The notes: generated by a model from the sequence alone, not told the origin. A stretch of 64,000 bases of DNA from Fictibacillus sp. b24 (GCF_030348825.1 NZ_JAUCES010000005.1:3038001-3102000), one strand, 5' to 3'. Shown: positions 1-8,575, counted from the stretch's first letter. Numbers and translations: made by a program.

Positions 1-196
1 CTAGCGGAATATGAGCGCCGGCAACTGTTAAGTCGTTCGCATCTAGTACCTTTTTTACTTCTTTAGAAGAAATGCCAAAAAGCCCTGCAAACTGAACACT
101 GTCATAACCCATCATTTTTACCTTTGATAACGTATCTAATAAATTCTTCTCAGCCTCTGATTGTATAGAGTATAGTTGTAAACCAATTTTACGCAT
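1..196 (-). CDS. Sugar phosphate isomerase/epimerase, N-terminal part
   Basis: Only the first 65 codons are in the window; the gene runs off the left edge. The peptide begins MRKIGLQLYSIQSE and contains GYDSVQFAGLFG, which is typical of the first strands of the xylose-isomerase-like TIM barrel (AP_endonuc_2 superfamily). Such proteins isomerise or epimerise sugar phosphates or inositol derivatives; the substrate cannot be told from this fragment. The ATG start is preceded by AAAAGGAG at good spacing. A cre-like box lies just upstream, which fits a carbohydrate role (inference). Confidence 0.7.
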   Translation of the reverse strand, partial: MRKIGLQLYSIQSEAEKNLLDTLSKVKMMGYDSVQFAGLFGISSKEVKKVLDANDLTVAGAHIPL

Positions 197-212
197 GATA
201 TTTCTCCTTTTT

Positions 213-226
213 TTAAAACGTTTACA
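213..226 (-). promoter_or_regulatory. cre-like CcpA site
   Basis: On the minus strand this reads TGTAAACGTTTTAA and matches the catabolite-responsive element TGNNANCGNTNNCA at all but one fixed position. It lies about 17 bases upstream of the sugar isomerase start and overlaps the stop codon of the GNAT gene. Binding is inferred. Confidence 0.4.
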
Positions 227-680
227 AAACTTTGTTCATTGAAATCGATGCTTGTTTGTAGCCTAGCTTTCGATAAAGTTCAATCGCATTCTCATTCGTG
301 CCAAAGACATGCAACCCGCAATATACTGCTTCTTCGTCTTTTGATTCATTTTCAAAAAAACGGAGTGCATTTTTTGCAATACCTTGCTTTCGAAAGCTCT
401 CTAAAATATAGATGTGATAAAGAAAAGCACTCTTCTCTTCCTTAGAAACATGAAACCATAGGTAGCCTGCGACTTGTTCACCGCTTTTTATGTAAAAAAA
501 ATGCTGTCCTTCTGTTTTCTCCTGATCTGGAAGCAGACTTTCCATTTGCTTTTCTGCTTTTTCAGTTGCTTGCTCTTTCGTCATCATATAATGTTCAGAA
601 GTATCTTGAATATAATCTGGCATCATGAACTCCAGATATTCCTTGAACTGATTGTTGTCCATTCTTTCAAACGTAATCAA
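222..680 (-). CDS. GNAT family N-acetyltransferase
   Basis: A 152-residue protein with the GNAT fold. It has a central VAGYLWFHV strand, then LYHIYILESFRKQGIAKNAL, which is motif A with the acetyl-CoA pyrophosphate loop (RKQGIA), and a C-terminal NENAIELYRKLGYK motif B. The acceptor substrate is unknown. The start is a TTG preceded by AAAGGGAG; an internal ATG seven codons in has no ribosome site. The esterase gene lies 16 bases upstream on the same strand, so the two may be co-transcribed. Confidence 0.8.
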   Translation of the reverse strand: MITFERMDNNQFKEYLEFMMPDYIQDTSEHYMMTKEQATEKAEKQMESLLPDQEKTEGQHFFYIKSGEQVAGYLWFHVSKEEKSAFLYHIYILESFRKQGIAKNALRFFENESKDEEAVYCGLHVFGTNENAIELYRKLGYKQASISMNKVL

Positions 681-696
681 CGCCTAATCACTCCCT

Positions 697-1467
697 TTAC
701 TTCATCAAATATTGGATAATTTCAGGCATTCGTTCGCGCCAAGCTGATTCATGGTGTTTTCCACCTTCAATAATGTCAAAGCGTACGTCAATTCCTTTTT
801 CCTTCAACACTTCATAGACCGTTTCAGAAGAGCGGATATAATGGTTCGCATCCACTTTTGAGGTATCCTCATCTGTCCCAATATCCATGTAAAACTTTTT
901 CAATCCGCTTAAATCGCTTTTTTGTATAAAACTCTCAATCTCTTTTTGATTGAACCAAAACGCCGAAGAGAGACTTGCCACCCGGCTAAAAACGTTAGGG
1001 TAGCGACACGCTGCATATGTAGAGATCAAACCGCCCATTGAACTGCCGGCCATTAGAGTTTCTTCCGGTTTTGTTCTGTATTTTTCATCAATTAGCGGTT
1101 TCAATGTATGAAGAAGATACTCAATATACGCTGCACCTTTTCCACCGTATACCCCTTCAATCTTTAAAAGTTCAGGTCCAACAGTCGGATTTTCCCAAGG
1201 TCCATATTCATTTAAACGCTGAAATCCTTCATGGTTGCAGTCAATTCCAACGATGATGAGAGGCGTTTTACTATTTTCTAAAAAGTCCGAAAGTCCCCAT
1301 GATACACCGTAGCTCGCATCTTCATCCCTAAAAAGGTTCTGACCGTCATGCATGTAAAGTACAGGATAGCTTTCTTCACTTTCTTCATATCCATACGGCA
1401 AACACACGCGGATCTGTCTTTCTAACCCTTCAAACTGTTCAATTTTTACCTTGAATTCTTGAATCAT
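697..1467 (-). CDS. Putative esterase (esterase D / enterochelin-esterase-like alpha/beta hydrolase)
   Basis: 256 residues of the PF00756 type. Visible are PVLYMHDGQNLF (oxyanion region, about residues 35-46), the nucleophile elbow GSSMG with Ser143, and a late GGKHHESAW motif carrying the likely catalytic His near residue 239. No signal peptide is present, so it is probably cytoplasmic. These enzymes hydrolyse carboxylic or siderophore-type esters or act as broad esterases; the substrate is unknown here. The ATG start has AGGAG upstream (GAATAGGAGAATACG). Confidence 0.8.
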   Translation of the reverse strand: MIQEFKVKIEQFEGLERQIRVCLPYGYEESEESYPVLYMHDGQNLFRDEDASYGVSWGLSDFLENSKTPLIIVGIDCNHEGFQRLNEYGPWENPTVGPELLKIEGVYGGKGAAYIEYLLHTLKPLIDEKYRTKPEETLMAGSSMGGLISTYAACRYPNVFSRVASLSSAFWFNQKEIESFIQKSDLSGLKKFYMDIGTDEDTSKVDANHYIRSSETVYEVLKEKGIDVRFDIIEGGKHHESAWRERMPEIIQYLMK

Positions 1468-1489
1468 CGTATTCTCCTATTCTATCAGT

Positions 1490-2365
1490 CTAGTTGTTTA
1501 GCTCATAGCCGTTAACAAAAAATTGGATGGTTTCCACTTCATCTTCCGTTAAATCACGTCCGGTTTCAACTCTATATTCTTCTGTAATGTCACCAATATT
1601 ACCTCTATGTTTTTGAGTGAGGGTTGCAAGTTTTCTTAACAATGATGCTTCACTTTCAAACTCTTGCTTATTCGCAGGTTTCCAATGCGAAAAAATATAA
1701 AATTCTGCGTCATAAGATTCCACTAAATCCAGTAATTTCAATGTTTTTTCCACCGTATAATTATTTTTCGGTGCGTACATATTGGCATACATGCAATCCG
1801 CTAAAAACAAGATTTTCTCTTCTTTTATGTAGACTACGATAGAGTCTGAAGTGTGGTCTCCCCCTACGTGTTGAAGGACGCATGTTACACCGCCTAAATC
1901 GATCTCTAATTTTTCTTCAAACGTGATCGTAGGCAGTTTAATGGTAATATTACGGTGATCTCGGAATTCTTTTTTGATCGCTTCCGCACAGAATTCAATT
2001 TCAATCCCTTGTTTCACTCGCTCATCAATTGCTGCATCTGACCAAGAAAAAGGAAGCAGTTCCTCCATTTTTGTTTTCGTATTGCTAGAAGCAATAGATG
2101 GTATGTTCAATGCTGAAAGTCCAAAGATATGATCCCAATGCCAGTGAGTGATAGCGATAAGGCTAGGGGTTGGTATACTGTTCTTTTTAAGTTCTTCTAA
2201 AAAATATTGTGCATGATCCTCTGAGTTTCCAGCATCGATCATTAATGTCCTATCATTTCCAACTACTGCTCCTAAAATTGGACGATCTGTTTCGGAAACA
2301 GGCGTTTGATACCAAAAGCGGTTAGTTAATTTTTCGAGTGTCTGCAAAACATCCATCTCCCCCAT
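1490..2365 (-). CDS. MBL-fold metallo-hydrolase
   Basis: 291 residues. The metallo-beta-lactamase motif THWHWDH (His74, His76, Asp78, His79) is intact. It is followed by GGDHTSDS, FLADCMY and FSHWKPA, which supply the remaining zinc ligands. The family includes glyoxalase II-like thioesterases, lactonases and many uncharacterised hydrolases; nothing fixes the substrate. The start is uncertain: the first ATG at 2365 has only a weak site, while a TTG at 2347 lies 9 bases after GGGGGAG. VanW gene follows after a 37-base gap. Confidence 0.8.
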   Translation of the reverse strand: MGEMDVLQTLEKLTNRFWYQTPVSETDRPILGAVVGNDRTLMIDAGNSEDHAQYFLEELKKNSIPTPSLIAITHWHWDHIFGLSALNIPSIASSNTKTKMEELLPFSWSDAAIDERVKQGIEIEFCAEAIKKEFRDHRNITIKLPTITFEEKLEIDLGGVTCVLQHVGGDHTSDSIVVYIKEEKILFLADCMYANMYAPKNNYTVEKTLKLLDLVESYDAEFYIFSHWKPANKQEFESEASLLRKLATLTQKHRGNIGDITEEYRVETGRDLTEDEVETIQFFVNGYELNN

Positions 2366-2402
2366 TTATAACACTTCTTATTTTACATTATTGTACTTCA
2401 AA

Positions 2403-3341
2403 TTATCTCTTAGGGTTAGAAAGATGCACATCTTGTTCAATATGAATTTCTTCAGGTATGTTCGTAGGTGCATTTGGAACTTTTCTTGTTTTTTCATCAA
2501 GAATCTCAGAAGAATACAGTTTTATTACTAAACTGCCACCATAACGTTTGGCTCGAATTAAGATGGGCTGGTTGTATTTGTTTTGAAACTGAAAATCAGG
2601 TCCGTACCAGCTTACTGTTGCGTCACGGCCTGATGGAACATAGGGAACGCGTTTGCTGTGAGAATAGCGCTGAACAATTCGTAATCCTGCACGATCAACG
2701 GCATTAAACAAGGTAGATGAAACCTGACAGATTCCTCCACCAACTCCTTCTGACAGTTCACCTCTTACAATTATAGGTGCACTTTTATACCCTTTTGCAG
2801 TTGTTCTTCTTCCAACTACTTTGTTAAATGAAAAGGTCTCATTCGGAAAGACAACATGACTATCCAATGCTTTTGCAGCCAGTTCAATGTTTGTCGTTCT
2901 GCTTTTATTATTTGAATTGAAGTATGTAACATATTGGCCGATCTGCTGTGTTTTTATATGTGCCAGAACTTCTGTATCCACTTTCGGATAGATGTTCATT
3001 TCAGGTACATCCATCTTCTGAGATCCCGTTGAAAAAAAATAGGTATAAAACTTTTCTTTAAATGCACTGCGATTTAGCCGGTAACCTACTTCACCTGGGA
3101 CAATACCGCCGTAATCATTAAGTTTTGCATTAATGGGAGCTTTGAAGGATCTTTTATCAAGCAGCTCAAGGAATGAAGAGAATTTCGTTTCATCAACCAT
3201 AGGTATCCCAGGAATGGGAGCTACAAATTGTACACGATTGATTTCAGCGATCATCTTTCCCTGTTGGTTCACCGTTAAAGAATCAGGTGATTGAAGAGAA
3301 TTTGCCAATAGTAAAAGTCCAGTAAACCAAGTTAATAACAT
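2403..3341 (-). CDS. VanW family protein
   Basis: 312 residues. The N-terminus MLLTWFTGLLLLANS looks like a signal peptide or membrane anchor. The VanW domain occupies about residues 150-285 and shows the signature GGGICQVSSTLFNA and a following YSHSKRVPYVPSGRDATV. VanW proteins occur near vancomycin-resistance genes and in many Bacillus genomes; their biochemical role is unknown, though a cell-wall location is likely. The ATG start follows GGAGG. No operon partner is clear. Confidence 0.85.
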   Translation of the reverse strand: MLLTWFTGLLLLANSLQSPDSLTVNQQGKMIAEINRVQFVAPIPGIPMVDETKFSSFLELLDKRSFKAPINAKLNDYGGIVPGEVGYRLNRSAFKEKFYTYFFSTGSQKMDVPEMNIYPKVDTEVLAHIKTQQIGQYVTYFNSNNKSRTTNIELAAKALDSHVVFPNETFSFNKVVGRRTTAKGYKSAPIIVRGELSEGVGGGICQVSSTLFNAVDRAGLRIVQRYSHSKRVPYVPSGRDATVSWYGPDFQFQNKYNQPILIRAKRYGGSLVIKLYSSEILDEKTRKVPNAPTNIPEEIHIEQDVHLSNPKR

Positions 3342-3420
3342 GAGAAAAACCTCCGCTGCTGTTTATTCCTAGCGTTTTTTACTTTTTCCTAAATTGAGAT
3401 TTTTATTACATCTTTGCATG

Positions 3421-3457
3421 AAAAAACGCTTGAATCACGAATGATTCAAGCGTTTTT
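3421..3457. terminator. Bidirectional hairpin terminator
   Basis: The arms AACGCTTGAATCA and TGATTCAAGCGTT pair perfectly around a short loop and are flanked by A-run and T-run. It would end minus-strand transcription from the dioxygenase gene. Confidence 0.75.
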
Positions 3458-3564
3458 GTTTAGCAGTTTTGGCACAAAGTGAAGGAAAAGATTCACAAGC
3501 AGCAATCTTTTTAAAAAGTTCTTTTCTAAAAGATTTTCACTTTAAAATGTTGTCTTCTATGATT

Positions 3565-3693
3565 GTTGATTGGAGTGGAGGGTGCGAGACTCCTGCGGGA
3601 CAGGCGGGCAGGTGAGACACTTAAAAGTGAAACGTTACGAATGTGGCTCACCGCCTGCCCCGCGGAAAACGAGCACCTGGAACGGAAATCAAC
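3565..3693 (+). repeat. Dispersed palindromic repeat, copy 1
   Basis: GC-rich element bounded by GTTGATT and AATCAAC. Internal landmarks are GCGAGACTCCTGCGGGACAG, GGCTCACCGCCTGCC and a CGGAAATCAAC end, giving nested stem potential. It matches copies at 19589, 24997, 31460 (inverted) and 62837. The right flank CAAAAGCAACAAAGTATGCG resembles that of copy 3. Confidence 0.9.
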
Positions 3694-3740
3694 CACTTCC
3701 AAAAGCAACAAAGTATGCGAAAACAGCTTTTAAAATTGAC

Positions 3741-4712
3741 CTATTGCTTTGTATGAAGAGGCTTTAGTTTCGCTTCAATTTCCTCACGGTGAGGCTCTAA
3801 AAATGGAGGCAAAGCCAAAGACTCACCGAGATGCTCAAGTTCTTCATCCGTATCAAATCCAGGACCATCTGTTGCAAGTTCAAAAAGAATGCGGTTTGGC
3901 TCTCGGAAGTACAGTGATTTAAAGTAGAAGCGATCCACAAATCCCGAATTCGGAAATCTGGATGTTTTTACTTTTTCGATCCATTTTCTAAGTTCATCCT
4001 CGTTATCAACGCGGAAGGCCACATGGTGCACGCCGCCGCGACCAAGGCGTTCCCCAGGAATGTCCGTTCGTTCTTCCACATGAATTTCAGCACCGCTTCC
4101 GCCTTCACCAGTTTCTAACACAATGATATCAGGCTGTCCCCCAACTTCAGGTTCAAATGTGCCTTTTTTACGAAAACCTAAAAGTTCCGTTAATACTTGA
4201 ACAGTTGGTTCGGCTGCTGGAACGGTCAGTCTTACAGGGCCAAGGCCGATAATCGCGTTTTCTTCTGGTGTTGTGCTCTTACTCCACGGCTGTCCGCCGG
4301 CAACACCTCTATTGTTTTCATCTGAAACCAAGATCAGCCTTTGGCCTTCAAGGTCTCTGAAGGCTAGCGTCTGGCGTCCTGCACGGTCCTTTAGTTCATC
4401 GGTTTCAATGCCGTTTTGCTTCAAGCGATCTTGCCAAAAGCGAAGAGCTGCATCATTTTTTACTCGTAATGAGATTGCCGAAATGCTGTTATTGCCGTCA
4501 TGGTTTCTTCCTGCCATCGGAATTTCAAAAAACGTCAGTTCTGTCCCTGGATTTCCTTTTTCATCACCATAAAACAAATGATACACACTCGTATCGTCCT
4601 GATTCACCGTTTTCTTAATCAGCCTTAAACCCATTACTTCTGTATAAAATTTAAAGTTTTCAGGCGCATTTGCCGTAAGCGCAGAAACGTGGTGAATGCC
4701 TTTCAATTCCAT
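3741..4712 (-). CDS. Ring-cleaving dioxygenase (MhqO-like, glyoxalase/bleomycin-resistance superfamily)
   Basis: 323 residues with two vicinal-oxygen-chelate modules. Module 1 starts at IHHVSALT, and module 2 carries GRGGVHHVAFRV and ends in ILFELATDGPGF. The His/His/Glu triad expected for an extradiol Fe(II) site is therefore present. It resembles Bacillus MhqA/MhqO-type hydroquinone-associated dioxygenases, which act in quinone or catechol detoxification (family inference). The reading frame is open farther upstream, but the ATG at 4712 has GAAGGGG at proper spacing and begins MELKGIHHVSA as in the family. Confidence 0.85.
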   Translation of the reverse strand: MELKGIHHVSALTANAPENFKFYTEVMGLRLIKKTVNQDDTSVYHLFYGDEKGNPGTELTFFEIPMAGRNHDGNNSISAISLRVKNDAALRFWQDRLKQNGIETDELKDRAGRQTLAFRDLEGQRLILVSDENNRGVAGGQPWSKSTTPEENAIIGLGPVRLTVPAAEPTVQVLTELLGFRKKGTFEPEVGGQPDIIVLETGEGGSGAEIHVEERTDIPGERLGRGGVHHVAFRVDNEDELRKWIEKVKTSRFPNSGFVDRFYFKSLYFREPNRILFELATDGPGFDTDEELEHLGESLALPPFLEPHREEIEAKLKPLHTKQ

Positions 4713-4797
4713 GTATACCCCTTCTTTCATGCATTTTCTTTTATTATCTCCTTTTGTTTGGAAAATGCCCAATGAAACGGTTTGATGGTGACGCGCT

Positions 4798-5124
4798 TTA
4801 ACTTCTAGGTGCCCAAAGCATAACTGATACACCAATTAAACAGATTGCCGCCCCCACCCAGTCGTATAAATCTGGCGTTTTTCGGTCAACGAACCAGCCC
4901 CATAGAACGGCAAGAATAATAAAAACACCTCCGTACGCTGCATACACTCTCCCAAAGGTCGGAAAGTTTTGCAGAGTTGGAATGACGCCATAAGCAACTA
5001 AGATAAGACTCCCTGCTAATCCATATGTAAATGGCTTAGATTCTCTGAGCCAAAGCCAGACCAAATATCCTCCGCCGATCTCCGCTAAACCTGCAATAAT
5101 AAACAAAAAAATAGCTGCTATCAA
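4798..5124 (-). CDS. ynfA: YnfA family (UPF0060) membrane protein
   Basis: 108 residues with four hydrophobic segments: [61 protein letters not shown] and [18 protein letters not shown]. The [12 protein letters not shown] and YAAYGGVFI motifs are diagnostic of UPF0060, a small relative of the SMR multidrug transporters. The true function is not established. The start is TTG, nine bases after GGAGG. Confidence 0.9.
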   Translation of the reverse strand: MIAAIFLFIIAGLAEIGGGYLVWLWLRESKPFTYGLAGSLILVAYGVIPTLQNFPTFGRVYAAYGGVFIILAVLWGWFVDRKTPDLYDWVGAAICLIGVSVMLWAPRS

Positions 5125-5160
5125 TTAACCGCACCTCCTTCTTACGCATTCTACAGCACG

Positions 5161-5188
5161 AAAAAAACTCCTCTAAAAGGAGTTTTTG
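5161..5188 (-). terminator. Terminator after egtD
   Basis: AAAACTCC and GGAGTTTT arms flank a short loop with an A/T-rich tail. It lies 8 bases past the egtD stop on the minus strand. Confidence 0.7.
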
Positions 5189-5195
5189 CCGGAAT

Positions 5196-6161
5196 CTATT
5201 CTACCATCAAATAATGCATGCTGAACCAGTTCTTTTCATCTACCCATACCTTTTTCGGAGTAAATCCGCAACCCGCTGCAATATCTTGAAATTCCTCAAT
5301 CGTAAATTTATAAGAGTTTTCAGTGTGAATGGTTTCACCTTCTGCGAACGTTACTTGTTCGCTGCCGATGGTTATGGTTTGATTTTTGAGACTTACGAGA
5401 TGCATTTCAACCCTTCCTTTTTCTGCGTGATAAAACGCATGATGATGGAAGTTTTCAAGGTTAAAGTCTGCAAGAAGTTCTCTGTTTAACCGGTTCAGCA
5501 AATTGGTGTTAAACTGACTCGTAATGCCTTTGCTATCATTGTAAGCAGCGTTTAATACAGCATGATCTTTTTTCATGTCTACACCGATCAAAAGTCCGCC
5601 GTTCGGTTTTAGGAAATCAGCCGTCATTTTTAAAAAGTTTATCCTTTCATGAGGTTCAAAGTTCCCAATTGTAGAACCTGGAAAGAACACTGCCTTGTTA
5701 GATGACGCGAGTTTTGGCACTTCAAATTTTTCTGTGTAATCGGCAGAAACAGCGTGAACATTTAAGTGCGGATACTCAATGGAAAGAGCTCTTGCTGATT
5801 GATAGAGAAAATCTTTTGAGATGTCGATCGGTACATATTCTTTCAGTTCAGGCATCGCCTCCAGCAGAGTTCTCACTTTTTCACTGCTGCCGCTTCCAAA
5901 CTCAACAAGCGCTGTATCGGTGCCAATTGCCGCAGCCATCTCATCTCTATATTTATTTAAAATAAACAGCTCTGTACGTGTCGGATAATATTCAGCGAGC
6001 ATGGTAATCGCTTCAAACAGCTCTGATCCTTTTTTATCATAAAAGTACTTAGGAGAAATGGTTTTCTTCTCCGCTCGTAATCCGTTTAGCACTTCACTGT
6101 ACATATCCGTTTCTGGCTCGTTTCCTACGTGATAATGGACATTGGATTTTACTGTTTTCAT
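5196..6161 (-). CDS. egtD: L-histidine N-alpha-methyltransferase EgtD
   Basis: 321 residues, the same length as mycobacterial EgtD. It would transfer three methyl groups from SAM to histidine, giving hercynine, the first step of ergothioneine synthesis. The N-terminal EgtD-specific part contains YFYDKKGSELFEAIT and EYYPTRTE. The SAM loop is VEFGSGSSEK (residues 86-95), followed by FFPGSTIGNFEP. Near the C-terminus HTENSYKF supplies the Glu and Ser (about 281 and 283) that in EgtD bind the histidine imidazole. It overlaps egtB by ATGA, so the two are translationally coupled. Confidence 0.92.
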   Translation of the reverse strand: MKTVKSNVHYHVGNEPETDMYSEVLNGLRAEKKTISPKYFYDKKGSELFEAITMLAEYYPTRTELFILNKYRDEMAAAIGTDTALVEFGSGSSEKVRTLLEAMPELKEYVPIDISKDFLYQSARALSIEYPHLNVHAVSADYTEKFEVPKLASSNKAVFFPGSTIGNFEPHERINFLKMTADFLKPNGGLLIGVDMKKDHAVLNAAYNDSKGITSQFNTNLLNRLNRELLADFNLENFHHHAFYHAEKGRVEMHLVSLKNQTITIGSEQVTFAEGETIHTENSYKFTIEEFQDIAAGCGFTPKKVWVDEKNWFSMHYLMVE

Positions 6162-7438
6162 GACATGTCCTCCGCCAGACGGATTCCGCTAAACTGCCAT
6201 CTTTTATCCGCTTGGAAAAAGTTTCGGTACGTCGGACGTATATGCAACCTGGACGTTACACATGATCCCCCTCGCAAAACCATCTGATTGCACATGAATT
6301 TGGCGTTGTACTCACCAAGTGCGCCTTCAAGCGGTTTGCTTTGAGGGTAAGAAGTGTACGGGCTACTCGTCCATTCCCACACATCTCCGTACGCTTTTTT
6401 AATCGGTGACTTTGACTGTGGTTCACCAACAACTGGATGGTACGTTTCACTTTCAACAAAATTTCCTTCTATCGGGATGGAGGCAATCGCATGCTCCCAC
6501 TCTGCTTCAGTCGGCAGGCGTTTCCCGCTCCATCTTGCAAAGGCATCTGCCTCGTAAAAACTCACATGACAAACCGGTTCATCCAGATTTAGTTTCTTTT
6601 CACCGGTTAACGTGAATGTGTACCAGCCGTCCTCTGTTTTTCGCCAATAAAGAGGATGTTTCCACTTCTCTTTTTTGACTGCTGCCCAACCGTCTGACAG
6701 CCAATGTTCCGGCTGCTCGTATCCTCCTGCTTCAATAAAGGATAGATATTCACCGTTGGTTACCGGATGAGATGCTAACTTATAAGAATTCAGCCAAACT
6801 TTGTGACGAGGACGCTCATTATCAAACGAGAACCCTTTACCTGTAAAACCGATCTCCACGAGGCCGCCTTCTATGTTCACATATGTTGCTTGTGATGGTG
6901 CTTCAGAGTCTTGTTGATTGGTAGATGAGGATTGCATATATTGTGGCAGCAATGGATTACAGCTGAAATTATATTTTACATCAGTTAAAAGGAGTTCCTG
7001 GTGCTGCTGCTCATGCTGAAGGCCGATCTCTATTAAATCTTCTATTTCTTGCGGCACGTGCTCGCCATAGTCTTTTAAAATGCTTAAGATTCCTTCATTC
7101 ACATGTGCACGGTAGGCATACACTTCATCCATTGATGGTCTTGAGAGGACACCTCGGGAATGTCTAGGGTGATACGAACTAATGGTTTCATAGTACGAGT
7201 TAAAAAGATAGTCAAATTGCGGATTGAAAGGGACGTAAGAGGGATTTTTTTCTTTTAAAATAAACCGTTCAAAAAACCATGTTGTGTGAGCAAGATGCCA
7301 CTTTGGAGGACTAACATCAGGCATAGCCTGAATAATTGTATCTTCGTTTTGAAGATTGGACGTTAGTTTTTCAGATAATGACCTAATCTTGTTGAATTGT
7401 TCACTTAACCGCTCGACTGCTACATGCTCAATCGCCAT
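6158..7438 (-). CDS. egtB: Hercynine oxygenase / sulfoxide synthase EgtB
   Basis: 426 residues. The N-terminal DinB_2 domain carries the three iron ligands of the EgtB family: His51 in HLAHTTWFFERF and His142 and His146 in HEQQHQE. The C-terminal formylglycine-generating-enzyme-like domain (about 185-425) shows SGKRLPTEAEWEHA, GDVWEWTSSPY and VLRGGSC. The enzyme joins a thiol to hercynine using O2 and non-haem iron. No glutamate-cysteine ligase (EgtA), EgtC or EgtE is nearby, so the sulfur donor may be free cysteine; this is inference. GGGAGG precedes the ATG. Confidence 0.9.
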   Translation of the reverse strand: MAIEHVAVERLSEQFNKIRSLSEKLTSNLQNEDTIIQAMPDVSPPKWHLAHTTWFFERFILKEKNPSYVPFNPQFDYLFNSYYETISSYHPRHSRGVLSRPSMDEVYAYRAHVNEGILSILKDYGEHVPQEIEDLIEIGLQHEQQHQELLLTDVKYNFSCNPLLPQYMQSSSTNQQDSEAPSQATYVNIEGGLVEIGFTGKGFSFDNERPRHKVWLNSYKLASHPVTNGEYLSFIEAGGYEQPEHWLSDGWAAVKKEKWKHPLYWRKTEDGWYTFTLTGEKKLNLDEPVCHVSFYEADAFARWSGKRLPTEAEWEHAIASIPIEGNFVESETYHPVVGEPQSKSPIKKAYGDVWEWTSSPYTSYPQSKPLEGALGEYNAKFMCNQMVLRGGSCVTSRLHIRPTYRNFFQADKRWQFSGIRLAEDMS

Positions 7439-7948
7439 AAAAATCCTCCCTTTTTTAGCTGCTGCTTTTTACCACATTGCCTTCAGTTGGAATTGGATGT
7501 TTGTTAAACGCTTTAGCAAAGTGAATTTGATTGTACGTCATTATTTTGTTGTGCTGCATCGAGCTAGCCCTGCTTCACCAACCCAATATGTATCTAAACT
7601 CGGCGGGATCGTAAAACTTTGTGTGATAAGCCGTACATTCTCCTCGTCACAACAACATCTGCCACCTTAATATAAAATATATATTGGCCTTGCTCGTTCA
7701 TCATGCCACTAGCTCGTTAAAGCCTTTCGATTGCTCGCGATGCAAGATCGTTAAAATAGACTCTCCTATTAAAGAACATTTTAAGGTATAAATAACCGAA
7801 TATTAGCAAATTAAAACAAACTACATGATTTCTTAACATGATGGGAAGAGGGAATTGGCTGATTCTTCAGTTGAGGTATTTTGGAGAAATTTATAAAAAA
7901 TTGGGTAGGATCATTGTTAACAACGGTCGAAATGATTCAATTTAAGTA

Positions 7949-8008
7949 TGTGTCCCTCTTAGATATACATTAAGTTGAAAAGGTGCACGCTCAAGAGACA
8001 CATTTTTT
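7949..8008 (+). other. Terminator-like hairpin with long loop
   Basis: TGTGTC..TCTT pairs with AAGAGACACA across a loop of about 39 bases and is followed by a run of seven T on the plus strand. No plus-strand gene precedes it, so it could close a small RNA or be chance. Confidence 0.3.
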
Positions 8009-8021
8009 TATTAAAATACTG

Positions 8022-8105
8022 ATTAAGTCGAGAACGATACTAATTAAGTCTAAAACAAAAAAAATTAAGTCTAACCGTTGCACAATTAAGTCTAAAAACT
8101 AAAAT
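8022..8105 (+). repeat. Spaced tandem repeat, four units, period 21 bp (core ATTAAGTCT)
   Basis: ATTAAGTC begins at 8022, 8043, 8064 and 8085, exactly 21 bases apart. About nine bases are conserved in each unit (ATTAAGTCTA), and the other twelve vary. No gene overlaps it. Confidence 0.85.
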
Positions 8106-8157
8106 ATAGGTCTTGCGACAAAAAGCAGCTATTTCATCAAATCAAACCAAAAGAAAG

Positions 8158-8181
8158 AAGGCACCTTAAACAAGGTGCCTC
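8158..8181 (-). terminator. Terminator after DUF3817 gene
   Basis: On the minus strand GGCACCTTG and AAGGTGCC form a hairpin followed by TTCTTTCTTTT. It lies 15 bases beyond the stop. Confidence 0.75.
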
Positions 8182-8195
8182 CCATTAAACATAGA

Positions 8196-8477
8196 TCAGT
8201 CTCTTAAAAACTTTCGGTCAAAGATGAAAGGTCCAAACGGCAATACAGATGATACTAATGCTAAAAACGCACGCATGATTGGCCATTTCTTTACATTGTA
8301 AACATAAAGAATAGCTAGAATGTAGAGCACGAACAACAGACCGTGCAGAGCACCAACGATCGATACAGCAAGTGGTTGATCCAAGAAGTATTTTAACGGC
8401 ATTGCAATAAACAGAAGAATCAAGAAAGACGCACCCTCAAGATATCCAACTGTTTTTAACGTTTTTAACGGGTTCAT
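8196..8477 (-). CDS. DUF3817 family membrane protein (YdzA-like)
   Basis: 93 residues. Three hydrophobic segments are visible: GASFLILLFIAMPLKYFL, AVSIVGALHGLLFVLYILAILY and AFLALVSSVLPFGPFIF. The pattern GxLEGxSFLxLL...GxxHGxLFxxY is that of DUF3817. The molecular role is unknown. It ends FDRKFLRD, like other short family members. The gene stands alone between two terminators. Confidence 0.85.
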   Translation of the reverse strand: MNPLKTLKTVGYLEGASFLILLFIAMPLKYFLDQPLAVSIVGALHGLLFVLYILAILYVYNVKKWPIMRAFLALVSSVLPFGPFIFDRKFLRD

Positions 8478-8575
8478 AAATGAATTACCTCCATATCACG
8501 ATTCTACCTATAGTTTTATCATAAGTTGGGTGAATCTAGACTTCATAACCCTTACTATTGTGTGAACAATTGAAA

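Larger units (their letters stand above)
3342..3740. other. Intergenic region with terminator and dispersed repeat
   Basis: This 399-base gap holds the vanW leader, a strong hairpin at 3421-3457 and repeat copy 1 at 3565-3693. Open frames inside the repeat are translations of the repeat and are not genes. Confidence 0.8.
7439..8195. other. Long intergenic region, no convincing gene
   Basis: 757 bases. It contains the egtB leader, a long-loop hairpin at 7949-8008, a 21-bp-period tandem repeat at 8022-8105 and a terminator at 8158-8181. Short open frames near 7560-7670 lack ribosome sites and resemble nothing I recognise; decayed coding sequence is possible. Confidence 0.6.

Noticed and set aside
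3526-3767. Open frames on both strands across repeat copy 1
   Set aside because: They are translations of the GC-rich repeat; near-identical frames occur at the other copies (19490-19753, 24974-25220, 31351-31581) and none has a ribosome site.
7560-7670. Possible decayed coding sequence upstream of egtB
   Set aside because: A short minus-strand peptide ending YWVGEAGLARCSTTK can be read, but it lacks a start and any recognised family.
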